64,000 bases of DNA, taken from assembly GCF_004359215.1 (NCBI RefSeq), contig NC_090628.1, forward strand, positions 1,058,568 to 1,122,567, read 5' to 3'. The position numbers and the translations under genes are program-made. Below, one piece after another: positions 43,938 through 54,480 of this stretch (position 1 is the first letter of the stretch; the number at the start of each line of letters is the position of its first letter). The notes beneath the pieces were generated by a model, which had not been told where the DNA came from, made no database searches, and saw only the letters and a list, made by a program, of their open reading frames with translations. The stretch comes from Bremia lactucae (Eukaryota > Oomycota > Peronosporomycetes > Peronosporales > Peronosporaceae).

Positions 43938-45522
43938 TTCACGCCTGATTATTGTTAATCTACATGTCGCCGGTATCCAGCGACCTCTACGAGCGCTCCT
44001 GGATTCAGGAGCGAAAAATAATTTCTTCCGTGAATCTTGCGTGTCAATGCTGCCACCCAGCATCCAGGTCCACGAGGGACCTGGCCAAGTTGTTGTCAAG
44101 CTCGCTGACGGGAAACCACGCCGCGTATCGCGGCGCGAAGTGTCGTTGCCGTACACGTTTGACGGCTTCCGCAGTAACGACAACTTCTTGGTGATTGAGA
44201 TGAATTATGCGTTCGATTGCATCCTGGGCATGCCATGGTTGGCACGCTATAAGCCCCAGATCGACTGGTTAGCCAGATCAGTAAAACGTCGAAGGAAGTT
44301 CGACGTCAGCGAAGTGTTCACCCATCTATTGGTGTCTCCAAGTGATTGGCCGAACGTTACAGTCGTGGATCGTACATACACGACACCGGCGGTGCACAGA
44401 GTGAGCGATGGCCCTCTCTGTACCGCTTGTTCCGTGCTCCTACGCACGAGTGACGATGTCTCCTCGCTTTGCAGCGAGGAGTCCGACGTGGACGTGCAGT
44501 GGCTCCCGCGTAATGACGACGCGGACGAGCAGTGGATCCCGCGCGAAGACGACGCGGTCGAACAGAGGTTCCCGCATGAGAGAGCAGGGGTCGAACAGGT
44601 GTTCCCACCTGCACCCATTGTGGTCGAGCAGAGGCTCCCACAAGGGCAAGATGTGGCCGAGCAGGGGCTCGCCACCGAGTGTGACGTGGATGGACAAGAG
44701 TCCCCTCGTGCGAACATGATGGTCGAACAGAGGTTCCCACATGAGCAAGACGGGGTCGAGCAGGGGCTCCCGCATCATGCGTCGACGGACGAGTATGGGC
44801 TACTCCCGTCGCGCGATTTCGACGTCCTGGATGAGGACATCCAGCGTCTAGAGGGGGGTGCAGATTTAACACCTGACTGCGGTTCGCCAGCTTCGAGCAT
44901 AGACTCGAAGCACGATGGGGACGCAAGCTACGAGAACTCAGCGTTGGAATGTGAATGTGTCCACGCTATTGTGTACGTGGACGGGAGTCCACAAAGGCGC
45001 CAATACATTGAGGTCACGAGTCCACCTCGCGACGCGTCGTCGATTACGAGCCTTCCAGGACTATCCTGGAAGCATTTTCTACGCGACCTCAAGGGAGGCA
45101 CAGTGGAACAAGTATGTCTGGTCACCAACGAGGTGACCTATGATCCGAATGAGGAGCGAATGACGCGCCCTCGAAGAGCTGAACAAAAGTCAGCGCGCGA
45201 AGAAAGATTTGCGTCGCAATCTTGGGAGGCTCCGCGCGAGTCTGGTAACCCTGTCTATGACATTGCTCGAGAGTACGCAGACGTTTTCCCGGAGAAGATT
45301 CCGGCTAAACTTCCTGCTGATCGTGGTGTTCGACACGAGATTGATCTCGTGCCAGGATCGAAATATTGTGTGACACGCCAGTGGCCGTTGCCTCGAGACC
45401 AAGTCGAGGCTATTGATGCATTCTTTGAAGGTCGTCGCAAGGCCGGTCATGTGCGTGAGAGTGTCTCACCCCACTCGAGTCCAACCTTCTGCGTGAAGAA
45501 GGCTACGGGGGCTGGCGTATAG
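43759..45522 (+). pseudogene. Protease-spacer-RT start of element D, copy 2 (587 codons open)
   Basis: This is the longest open frame in the window. The protease has [16 protein letters not shown] at about residue 79 and [17 protein letters not shown] near residue 155. Residues about 230-345 are a Pro/Glu/Gln-rich spacer with repeated EQRFPHE / EQGLPHH units, probably disordered. The RT N-terminus follows ([34 protein letters not shown]). It ends prematurely because one base is missing in the TGGW box at 45510, the same lesion as in copy 1. Gag lies in another register upstream. Confidence 0.8.
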
Positions 45523-46673
45523 TGCATGCGTTTAACAAGCTAAACGATGCCACTATTCCTGCCCAAACGCCTATCCCCAGGAAACACATGGTTCTAAACT
45601 CCATGTCAGGTAGCGTCATCTTCAGCGCCATCGATCTGACCGATGGCTTCTACTAGATCTTGATGCGACAGAGTGACATACCACTCACTGCGGTGAGTAC
45701 CCCGAGTGGTATGCTATGGGAGTGGCTGGTGATGCCACAAGGATTAAAGAACGCACCAGCCACTTTCAATCGCATGGTATCTCAAGTGTTGAGACCGCTT
45801 CGAGACTTTGCTCCTAGCTACTTCGATGACATTTTTGTCCACAATCGCGCTGAGGGCAACCTCAGTGCTGTTCAAATTCACCTTCAACACCTGAAGCAGG
45901 TGTTTAAGTCATGCGGGATAACAAGTTATATGCACACTTGAAAAAGTTTGTATTCTGTGCACCGGAGATTCCGGTGCTGGGTTGCTACGTGAGTAATCGG
46001 GAGTTCGAGCCGATCCAGAGAAGGTGTCGTCAATATGTTCTTGGCCCACACCCAAGAATCCTACGGAGTTGCGTCAATGGCTCGGTCTAGCTAGTTACTG
46101 CATAAGTACAAAGATTACCCGGTTCTATACAGCCTCTGTCGTTACTTCTGAAGAAAGACGCCACGTGGTCGTGGCGTCCCGAGCATCAAGCTGCCTTTGA
46201 CGCAGTGAAGAAGAGCCTGGCGTCAGCGCCAGTGTTGGTACTCCCTGACGACACCAAGCCGTTTCAATGCAAGTGACTTTGCAATTGGTTGCGCCCTCAT
46301 GCAGTTTGATCATGAGGGCCGTGAAAGAGTCGTGAGTTACCAATCACGACAGATGAAGCCGGCGGAGAAGAACTATCCGGTCCACGATAAGGAGCTATTA
46401 GCTATGCGCTACGCACTCATCAAGTTTCGTGTCCACCTACTGGGCGAACGCACGTTCGCTCTGTACACTGATCATGCATCGCTTCGTACTGCGATGAAGA
46501 GCCCACACCTGTCACACTGGATGGCACGGTGGCTCTCTTTCTTCTCCGAGTACAACTTCGTCGTGCACTACAAGCCAGACAAGACTAACATTCTTGCTGA
46601 CGCACTGTCACGACATCCAGATTATGATCCTCGTATGGTACTGAGTCGTCAGGCAACTGACGACGACGATTAA
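45523..46673 (+). pseudogene. RT palm and RNase H of element D, copy 2
   Basis: After TAG at 45654 (for Gln in GFYQIL) the frame 45660-45941 has EWLVMPQGLKNAPATFNRMV and SYFDDIFVHNRAEG with both catalytic Asp. 46299-46673 is an open RNase H (VVSYQSRQMKPAEKNYPVHD, YTDHASLRTAMKS, ILADALSRHPDYDPR). Small indels at 45990 and 46100 separate them. Confidence 0.8.
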
Positions 46674-46899
46674 GACGATCGATGTGCGACGTGTGTGTCG
46701 TTGAATCTAACTCGGGTCACTCCCGAGTTATGCCTTTTCGATGAAATCGTCGCGGCTTACGCGAACGATCCAGATGACGCGGACATTATTGCCTATCTGC
46801 GCGCTCCCAGTGATGCTGTACTGGGAGCTCTTTCGCGAACGAAGCGTGAACACTAAACGATACAGTATGGATGGTGATTTGCTGCTATACAGCACCGAT

Positions 46900-48060
46900 A
46901 ATTCGACGCACCTCGAACGGTGATTGCGAATGACTTGGATTTGCGTGCTCGTATCATCCACGAGTACCATGATGCCCCAATTAGCGGTCATCTGGGCCGC
47001 GAAAAGACACGCGCTGCTGTCTCACGTGACTTCTTCTGGCCCCACATGTACAAGTGGGTTCGAAACTGGATTCGCACCTGCGAACTATGTCAGCGAGTGA
47101 AGCCATCTTCATCGTCGCAGGCACCCCTGCGACCTCTGCCGATTGCATCTGGGGCTTGGCGCTCGGTTTCAATGGACTTTATCTTCGGGCTTGCACCCGA
47201 TGGCCAAGACTGAACGGGTATTCGGGTCTTTGTGGACAGATTTAGCAAAATGACACATCTGGTGCCTGTTCATGCAACGATCACCGCGGCTGAGACGCGG
47301 TGCACTTCATGACGCCGTGTTTCGCCATCACGGTCTACCAGACAACATAGTCTCGGACCGTGATCCTCGTTTCACATCGGCGTCTTAGACGTCATTGTTC
47401 GAGTTGCTTGGCCCGAAGCTGCAAATGTCGACAGCAGCCCATCCGGAAAGGATGGGCAAACAGAGAGGGTTAATCGGGTCCTCGAAGATGTTCTTCGAAG
47501 TTACGCTACTTCCTTTACGAGTTGGAGTGCATTTTTGCCACTCGCGGAGTTTGCACTCAACAACACGGTTCACGCGTCAACGGGGTTGACGCCATTTTTT
47601 GCAAATTCGGCCCGTCATCCTCGTGTACCTACTCTTCTTGCCGTGGGTCAACCCACGACTCTTCGTGGCTCCACTCTGGCGGGGGTGATAGTGGTAAACA
47701 ACGGTTAAGTGCAGCTCACGGTATTCTGAACGCGAATGCTGTCACCCAATCCAAGGTGAAGTCCTCTGTTTTAACGCTACGTGACGTGGCGTCCCCGCTA
47801 GCTCAATGGGCTGCATAGACGCTGATTGACCCTTCTTCGGGTATGCGAAGACCTCAAGTCAACTACGCGCCGATTGAATCGGCGCGACCAGTTGATGACA
47901 TGGCTGTGTCAGAGTTTATACTCCAACGTCAAGCCATCACGAGGTTTGTACGCGATACTCTTCGATCTGCAGTGGATAGACAGAAAGCGAATGCAGACAA
48001 ACGTGGCAGAAAGAACATGAGTACCTTCAAGAAGGGTGGTCGTGTATTGTTATCGTGGTA
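46900..48060 (+). pseudogene. Integrase of element D, copy 2
   Basis: HEYHDAPISGHLGREKTRAA and RTCELCQRVKPSSSS form the zinc finger. SMDFIFGLAPDGQD, VDRFSKMTHLVPVHATI and DGQTERVNRVLEDV carry core residues in shifted frames. A stop (TCTTAG at about 47386) replaces the Trp after FTSA. 47843-48061 is the linker with the tandem unit. Confidence 0.8.
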
Positions 48061-48145
48061 AACAACGGTTAAGTGCAGCTCACGGTATTCTGAACGCGAA
48101 TGCTGTCACCCAATCCAAGGTGGAGTCCTCTGTTTTGACGCTACC

Positions 48146-48790
48146 TCCGTCCTCGGAGTCAAAGGCTCATAGGTCGACCTTCCCTCTCGCCTTGCTCGAC
48201 GCGCCAGCGACATCGGACGCGGCTGCGTCCCAGTCTGCGCGTGCCCAAGAACCTGGCGTTCCAGGTTCCGCATCCGTCCAAGCAGCTCGCGGTTCGACTG
48301 TCGAATCTCGCTCGATGTTCTCTCAGCCCGCGCAGCTCGATCAAGGGCAGCTTCAGCTTCCAGCTGGGCATCGGCAGCCTTGTTCACAGCCGCATCTACA
48401 TCGTCCTGGGCAACCAGGACGCCAGCATTACCATCGCGAGGGTCCACCGCCGCTTGTGGACGCGGAAGGTCAGAAGCGATGGATCGTGGAACGTTTTCGG
48501 GTCACGAGGACCCAAGTTGCAAAACGACATCGTCGCGACTCCATGCGCGCGCGGTTCCAACCGCGCGCAAGTATCGTGTACGTTGGCTCGGGTTTCCACC
48601 CGAGCAGGATACGTGAGAACTGCGCTCTTCGCTCCTTCGAGACGTTCCAGACGTCGTTCGGGCATACGAGTCCGTGCATACGCTTGGTTCAGATTTGGTC
48701 GACCACCTGAGTGTTCTCGCGGTGAGCGAAGACGAGACGTACGACTACTGTGTCGTGGTGAAGCGTCACCACGACTACGAGACCAATAGC
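48146..48790 (+). pseudogene. C-terminal tail and chromodomain of element D
   Basis: Ser/Ala-rich tail, then PPLVDAEGQKRWIVERFRV and, after a shift, RKYRVRWLGFPPEQDT, a stop in place of Trp, then LRSSLLRDVPDVVRAYESVH: a chromodomain broken once by a frameshift and once by a stop. Only copy 2 includes it. Confidence 0.75.
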
Positions 48791-48960
48791 GATTGCGAGA
48801 ATGTCGTGGTGTAACATCACCACGACGAAGAGAGGAGAGCGACGACGAGAACGTCATGGTGAACGTGTGTCACCACGACCACGCGAACGAGAACGTCGTG
48901 GCGAGCGCGTGGCACCACGACCCCGAGAACGCGAGTGGTGTCGCCAGCGTGCCGCGCCAC
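48752..48960 (+). repeat. Array of palindromic units in the D element tail
   Basis: Four near-identical hairpins lie at 48752-48775, 48803-48826, 48853-48879 and 48895-48921, with a weaker fifth at 48935-48960. The consensus arms are GTCGTGGTG and CACCACGAC, with 6-9 nt loops. Start-to-start spacing is 51, 50, 42 and 40 bp. Between them are GAGAACG-like spacers. In one frame the array encodes Arg/Glu-rich repeats. Confidence 0.75.
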
Positions 48961-49183
48961 GATTAACCGCGGTTTTGTGCTCTATCAAGCTGCGCTCATA
49001 CCGTCCGATCCAGAGCTGTTCATAGTCGCTGAGTGGATACCCGGCGACGTGTCGTTGCCAAGTTTCGCGAGTTGAACGAGGCATCGAGTCACAGGAGTAA
49101 GATTCGTGCACGTGAACGTAGCAGAGTCGATCTATGTTCCATGCGTTCTCGCATATTTTCTCGCGCAGCACACCGACTGAGTG

Positions 49184-49546
49184 TTAGGCGTGGATATCTT
49201 CGCGATTAGCAAGCCACTGCTGAAAGCTCCTTCCGTGTTGAAGCATCCGGTTCCACCGCCTTATGAACGCGCACCGAGAACGCTGGAGCGACTCGTACGA
49301 GATGCCATCAAGACTCTTCCCGCGTAATCCACGGAAATGCCGGAAGTAATCCTGCATCGTTTCAAGAGAGTCCGGAGCTTGAGCTCCGGACAAGTCGTAT
49401 AGCGCCCAAGGGATTAGGTGCTGATCCATCACGTGGTCTATCGAACTCCCGCTGATAGTGCGCGGGAGTGCTGTGGTGATGGCGTTCGCGGCCTCAGTCA
49501 TCGTTGGGTTTGAGCGGCCGTTAGGGTCTTGTAGTTGAGCACTCAC
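49184..49546 (-). CDS. Intact antisense ORF before the 3' LTR of element D
   Basis: A 120-codon ORF on the strand opposite to pol, starting 33 bp from the 3' LTR. It reads MSAQLQDPNGRSNPTMTEAA, then LSGAQAPDSLETMQDYFRHF and a C-terminal CAFIRRWNRML, SFQQWLANREDIHA. The RW...(Q)W layout resembles the FxNRW...FQAW end of the antisense ORF in families A and B, so it may be a distant relative. It is the only antisense copy without stops or shifts. Function is unknown, and chance openness cannot be excluded. Confidence 0.4.
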   Translation of the reverse strand: MSAQLQDPNGRSNPTMTEAANAITTALPRTISGSSIDHVMDQHLIPWALYDLSGAQAPDSLETMQDYFRHFRGLRGKSLDGISYESLQRSRCAFIRRWNRMLQHGRSFQQWLANREDIHA

Positions 49547-49566
49547 GGTGTGTGAGTGCTGTCTTG

Positions 49567-49578
49567 AGAAGGGGGTGA
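49567..49578 (+). other. Polypurine tract of element D
   Basis: A GAGAAGGGGGTGA run directly before the 3' LTR, the primer for plus-strand DNA. The parallel tract before LTR-A3 is AAGGAGGGGGTGA at about 52711-52723. Confidence 0.7.
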
Positions 49579-49902
49579 TGTAATGGGCCGCCCCGTTACA
49601 TAAGTAGTTTCGATTAAGTTTGCATGTTACTTAAGTAGGGGTGCTACTTTCGAGGTAGAGAAAGTAGCACGTCGTATTTTAGCTGGTTTAATGGGCTCAG
49701 TCCCATTATTAGCCAGTAAGATATAGGCACGTAGATTGAGTGGTTCCCATGAGTCCAAGGGAACCATTCGCACTTAGGATGATTAAAGGACAAAATATAA
49801 AACCGAGTTAAAAATACAAACACCTAAGACTTGGGCTTTGAGGCTTCCTCAAAGCGTTAGAAATAGTGTAAGCTAAGTACGGGTTGTTCTAGCCCCGTTA
49901 CA
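49579..49902 (+). repeat. 3' LTR of element D
   Basis: 324 bp, TGTAATGGGCCG to AGCCCCGTTACA. Compared by eye with the 5' LTR there are about 12 substitutions, mostly transitions, and one indel. Followed by ATTTC and the resumed integrase of element A3. Confidence 0.9.
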
Positions 49903-51484
49903 ATTTCGCTACAGTACCAGAGTTTATCACGGCTCCAGGCTGTGCCCTGACACGTTATTCCGACTCCACGGTTTAGCCCGTGAACTGGTGTCCGATGGAG
50001 ATCCACGGCTCACCGCGGAGTTTTGACAATCCGTGTTCCGATCTCTCGGAACACGGCTGGCTATGTCAGCTTCTGATCATCCGGAGACAGATGGTTAAAC
50101 GGAACGCGTTAATTGCGTTCTCGAAGAGATGCTTCGAGGTTTCGTACCCCCCCCCACCTCCCGATCCAACGTATCTGATTTGGAGCGAGTTCGACCGATG
50201 GTCGAATTCGCCATTAACAATTCGGTGCATGCGTCTACACCGCATACCAACCCAATAAAAGGGGTTATCTAGTTTAAGGGAGAGGGTGGAACTGCACGAG
50301 AAAAACCAATAATCATCACGCGTCGAAGTTACCGACGGCGCGAATGATATCGAAGCAATCCACATTGAAAGAGAGAAACTAAGCAGTAGTGAAGACACTA
50401 GTGTTCCTAACAAAATATACATACCAGTGAGTAAACTCTCGCTGAAGCAGAGAAAGATCTCATGGCAGTGCGCACAAAGCGCACTAAAAAAGACAAAGCA
50501 AGTAAGTCAGCAGAGGAATTTCTGCTGGCTCGAGTATCAGTAATCTCTTTCGTACAGGATTCCATGTCTAACGCGGTGGACCGTCAGAAATGGAACGCAG
50601 AAAAACATGGAAGAGCAAACGTTCCTTTAGTACTACTCTCTACGGTAAACTTGCCTAAGCGATTAGTCACTAATGTGGGTAGCATTAAACAACTACCCAA
50701 AATCATTGGGCCTTTCCGTGTACTGCATCGCATAGGCCATGCGTACACAATAGAACTGCCACGTAGGATGTGAACGCATCCTACGTTTTACGTTAGTCGG
50801 CTCTACCCGTACCATCAGTACGCGGCTTCTTCCGAGGACGGATTTGACCACCCTTTTCAAGAATCCCCAAAAGATTCTTGTGGTCTCGAACCAGATTATC
50901 ATGTTGAACCTGAAGTTTCTCATGCCGGTTCCAAATATCCTCGAAACTGCGATGAGCTGACGACAGCTCATCACGAACAGCGTGATATGAGGAGGGAATT
51001 TAGATCCGAACCGTGTGTCGGATCTGATGTCGAAGATCGACAAAATTGATCACTTCCTCCATGATTTGGAGGAGGGACTTGACCACGAGCGCGGCAAACG
51101 TCGCTCGTTGGAGCAGACGGTGCAGGCTCACCATATCGAGCGGTTGGAAGACCATTCGAAGAGTGCGTACTCCATGTTGGAGTACGAACGGAAATACCAC
51201 AACCATTGGTGGATTCCCACGGTGGTCAACGTATCCTTGTGGAACGTATCCAGAACCACCGTGACGTGAAGGGGCAGCGAACGAGTTATCTTGTTCGCTG
51301 GCTTGGTTGTCCACCTTCATATGACAGCTGGGAGCCTCGTTACCAGCTGGTTGCTGACGTTGAGGGCCTCATCCGTCAATATGACGAGACCCATCCGATT
51401 GTTCAGAAGGCCCATCGGAAAACACGCACCCCTATCGCTTGTAAATCGATTGCAAAACGTCAATCGCATCCCGCATCTCAGTAG
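49903..51484 (+). pseudogene. Element A3, 3' fragment: integrase core to chromodomain
   Basis: It continues the integrase cut at 36498 (GCTACAGTACCAGAG matches 449-463). Core pieces: RELVSDGDPRLTAEF, then DHPETDG. A poly-C run of about ten bases (50146-50155) disrupts the frame after LEEMLRGF. 50462-50773 holds the linker and GPY/F box (IGPFRVLHRIGHAYTIELPR). 51206-51484 is an intact chromodomain: RILVERIQNHRDVKGQRTSY, LVRWLGCPPSYDSWEPRYQL, VADVEGLIRQYDETH. Confidence 0.85.
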
Positions 51485-51699
51485 AGATACGAGCCCTTCC
51501 CAGGGCAAAGAAAGGGAATAGACATCCCCTTTTTCCCTCTCCGAATTGTCAACACAACACGTACAGGGATCACCCCACGTGAGGCATGGAAGTCCTACCT
51601 CACGTGACACCCGATGCAATAACTCGGTGCGAATTCTCGCACCGGTCTCAACAGATTTGTTACACATCTGTTGAATGTTGCAGCACGGCTGCAAATTAA

Positions 51700-52607
51700 T
51701 CCTCGATCTCACTAATTATTAATTGTTGTTAGCTCTCGGCATTAAACCCTGCATTTATACTTTGCACCGGTTGGATTTCGTTTCTCAAACTTAACGCGAA
51801 TCGCGATAAGGTTTTGAAGCCAGGCTTCGCGTCCAATGTCTTTGACATTGCGAATGAACGCGCTCCAGACTTGCATCAACAAGATTTTATCCCGTTCATT
51901 GTTGCCACTCTACCATCGACGCTTAAGAAAAGCATCGAGATAAAAATCTTTCTCAGCGCGAAAGCTCTTCGCGCTAAAATCAAGGCCATGTAGCTTTTTG
52001 CAATAAATAAGGGATATTCATTGTGAGGAGTAGTCTCTCCGGACAAGCTACTGACTAGGCGTTTGGGTAAAAGCCACAGCTTCTTCTCGGAGGCAAGACA
52101 ATACATTTTGTTGCCTGCACTCCCCTGAGTGGTACCCACTGAAGCAGGGGTGCCACAAGAACTTTTTATTACGATGGCTTGCGCCATCGTCATCAAACAC
52201 ACAGGGATAAGTGCGTGTGACGGCACGGGAGACGGTGCTGGCGATGAGAAATCATCCTCATCGTCGGAACCAAGCATGCTATAGTGAGCGCTATTAGCAC
52301 CACTATCCGATTGAGCCCTCTCAATCGAAGGCTCATCGTCAGTCGCCCGACGACGTTCAGGCGACTGCTCCAGTCACCTCGAGTCGGCCATCTCGTCCGA
52401 CTCGCATTCATAGTCGACCCCCAAAGAGAGGTCGCACTCACGTGTTGACTCACCACGTGCACCCGCAACATCTAGGGTTGCGGGAGAAGATGATACTACG
52501 GCAGACGCAATGTCTGCCGCAAGAGACAATAATGCGTCACCCGCGGCTGCATGTACCGCAGCCGAAGGTTCCGCACTATTCGCTGACCGCATGTACCCGT
52601 AAACCAT
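51700..52607 (-). pseudogene. Conserved antisense ORF, copy A3 (most complete)
   Basis: It starts MVYGYMRSANSAEPSAAVHA (52607) with an Ala-rich stretch, then SLGVDYECESDEMADSR. After a frameshift come EQSPERRRATDDEPSIERAQ, GSDDEDDFSSPAPSPVPS, SCGTPASVGTTQGS, EKKLWLLPKR, DFSAKSFRAEKDFYLDAFLK and QVWSAFIRNVKDIGREAWLQ, ending near 51740 (PTGAKYKC). That is about 280 residues: an acidic, probably disordered front and a helical basic end. There are three or four frameshifts and one stop. The family is not recognised. Confidence 0.55.
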
Positions 52608-52723
52608 GCGATAGAATTAAAAATGATGGCTCTGACCAATCAACATCGTTTCAATTAAATGGTCGTATAGTGACCACTCTATTCATCGGCAGTCAGCGTG
52701 ATTGTCGTTTAAGGAGGGGGTGA

Positions 52724-53055
52724 TGTAACGGGACGTATCGTAGTAATATTCGAAAAGCTTATACATTGATAGATATAGACCATTATATCTACTTGCTCCG
52801 CGGTCCAGTCAGCACTGGCGCGCGCAAATAGAGAGACAGATAAGAATTTATTACAGATTCAGTAATAGTAGAAAATAAATTAGTAGAAAATAAATAAAAA
52901 CAGAAAGACTTAATTATATTATGTACAATTTACTTTTAACCCTGTTTCAGGCAAATTTTTTAAAGAGAGTTTTCCTCTGCACGTATTAGTGTACGTGAAG
53001 TGACGTGTGCCACCACTTGCACTGAAGCAGTACAAGTAGGCAGTGCCCCGTCAAA
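52724..53055 (+). repeat. 3' LTR of element A3
   Basis: LTR-A starting TGTAACGGGA with about 85 bp missing just after the start (between TATCGT and AGTAATATTCG). It ends CCCCGTCAAA, a worn CCCCGTTACA. It is preceded by a polypurine tract. Confidence 0.85.
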
Positions 53056-53547
53056 GCGTCGACACGACTATAATTGTCACTTGCATTGACGGCCAAAGTA
53101 GAGTAATCAGATACGAATAGAATTTGCAAATAAGAACTAGTCGAGCTTTTCGACGCAGTTCTTCTGTATACGAATGTTAAATCCAGGAGGACAGCATAAA
53201 TGATTTCTTAAAGGGTAGTGCTACAGTTGGAAAAAAAAGTTAATGTACATCCACTATGCTTTTCTCTGAGCACTCGTGGGTGAAATGGTTAAATGCAAAT
53301 GTTGCTCGAAAAGACAAAACGCATAAGGACATATTTGTATCATAAGTGGCGTGCGCGATACCATGATTTGGAACAAGAGCGATCAAACATAAAGCGACAA
53401 ATTCAGCATAGTTTCAATGACACACATTTCTGCACGACACAATTTCGGTTGTGGATATAGAAGTCGGATTATTAAACTAATACAGTCCTTGGCCGTACCC
53501 ATCTATTAGATATTTTTACTTGCCAGAACGAATATTCTGTGACATAA
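53056..53547. other. AT-rich spacer between LTR-A3 and LTR-E
   Basis: No gene or recognisable repeat. Stops are dense in all frames. Confidence 0.4.
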
Positions 53548-53943
53548 TTACACTTCGGCTGCTAACCGTTAATGACGTGATACACACTAGGGATCATATA
53601 CCCATATTTATTTATGAGTAATTCACGTTTCATCAACCAAATAGAGGTTCGGTGGCAGGGTCTGTATTTGGGAGATTAGGTTAGGTTCTTCACCAATATA
53701 ATATATGAAAATCTTTTTTCCTCTGATGTTAAGCATTCCGTGCCTATTTTAAGCTTGCGCTGTGATCTATAAGAGCATGAAGACTTTTAAAGGCATTTAC
53801 TCTTGGGCACTTGTCGCCGCGTGATTTTAAGAATGGTGAAGCTCCTGAACTAGGACAGATAAATTTTGCGAGCTGTACGACTGTATGGCTTGTCAAGCGT
53901 TTAAATCCCCCTCTGACTAAGGGAGCTGAGTAGCACCGCTACA
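53548..53943 (+). repeat. 5' LTR of element E
   Basis: It shares ordered blocks with 60512-60851: TTACACTTC, GCTGCTAACCGTTAATG / GTTGTTAGCCTCTAATG, ATTTGGGWGATT, AAGCATTCCGT, CGCGCTGTGATCT or GCGCTGTGATCT, and CTTGTACGACT or GCTGTACGACT. It ends CCGCTACA. Boundaries are approximate, since the TG start is worn. A primer-binding site TGGTAGCACGTGTTG follows at 53946, as in the other families. Confidence 0.6.
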
Positions 53944-54179
53944 GCTGGTAGCACGTGTTGATCAATCTACACCTGAGTCTTTACGACCCTCTGTGAGGTT
54001 GATATCGCTTACGAACCTCTCAGAGGCTCTACGATTAGAAAAATTAGAAGTTTAGATGTGCATGAGCAAATGAATAGCATCCTGCCTCAGTACTCAGATG
54101 TGCTTATTGCGTGGCAACGCGTTTATGCATTTCAAGTCTACAGGCATATGATCATTTGGCACTATACATGCCTTCTCGG

Positions 54180-54480
54180 TATATTCCGTTACATGATAAC
54201 GAGTCTATAGCTCGAAGGTTTAGCCCCAATGACCTCTGAGCGTCGTGTTGCCATACACTTTCGATGGCTCGGCGAGCAATTATGTTTATTCATGTAGAAG
54301 ATTAATACGCATTCGATTGTATTCTTGGGATATCTTGGCTGTCATGGTATCAGCCGCAGATTGATTAGCTATCTCGGTCCTTCAAGCCCCGAATCGGATA
54401 TTACGTTATTAAATTTAAGTGAAGTTGCACCCACCTGCTCGCCGCAGCGTCCGATAGGGGTCGCGTAAGGGTCGTGAATG
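54180..54480 (+). pseudogene. Protease relic of element E
   Basis: CCATACACTTTCGATGGCTC (about 54252) equals the PYTFDGF region of element D, and CGATTGTATTCTTGGGATATC (about 54314) equals DCILGMP. The frames are broken. 53964-54179 and 54481-54870 show no motif. Confidence 0.55.

Larger units (their letters stand above)
36499..49902 (+). mobile_element. Nested Ty3/gypsy element D with duplicated interior
   Basis: LTR (36499-36823), primer-binding site, gag-pol copy 1 (36850-42920), a 10-N gap, gag-pol copy 2 (42931-48700), a hairpin array, an antisense ORF, a polypurine tract and LTR (49579-49902). It sits inside the integrase of element A3: ATTTT before and ATTTC after correspond to ATCTT in the unbroken sister sequence near 446, a 5-bp target duplication with one later change. 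The LTRs differ at about a dozen sites, the least of any pair here. The interior should occur once, so the doubling is an assembly effect or a later tandem event. Confidence 0.85.

Noticed and set aside
44357..44926. 189-codon minus-strand ORF, Arg/Pro-rich
   Set aside because: It lies opposite the repetitive EQRFPHE spacer of the intact plus-strand frame. The same openness appears wherever the repeat occurs, so it is a composition effect.
48752..48960. Regularly spaced palindromes as a CRISPR array
   Set aside because: Eukaryotic context, spacers share words and are uneven, and there are no cas genes. It is a tandem repeat in a retrotransposon tail.
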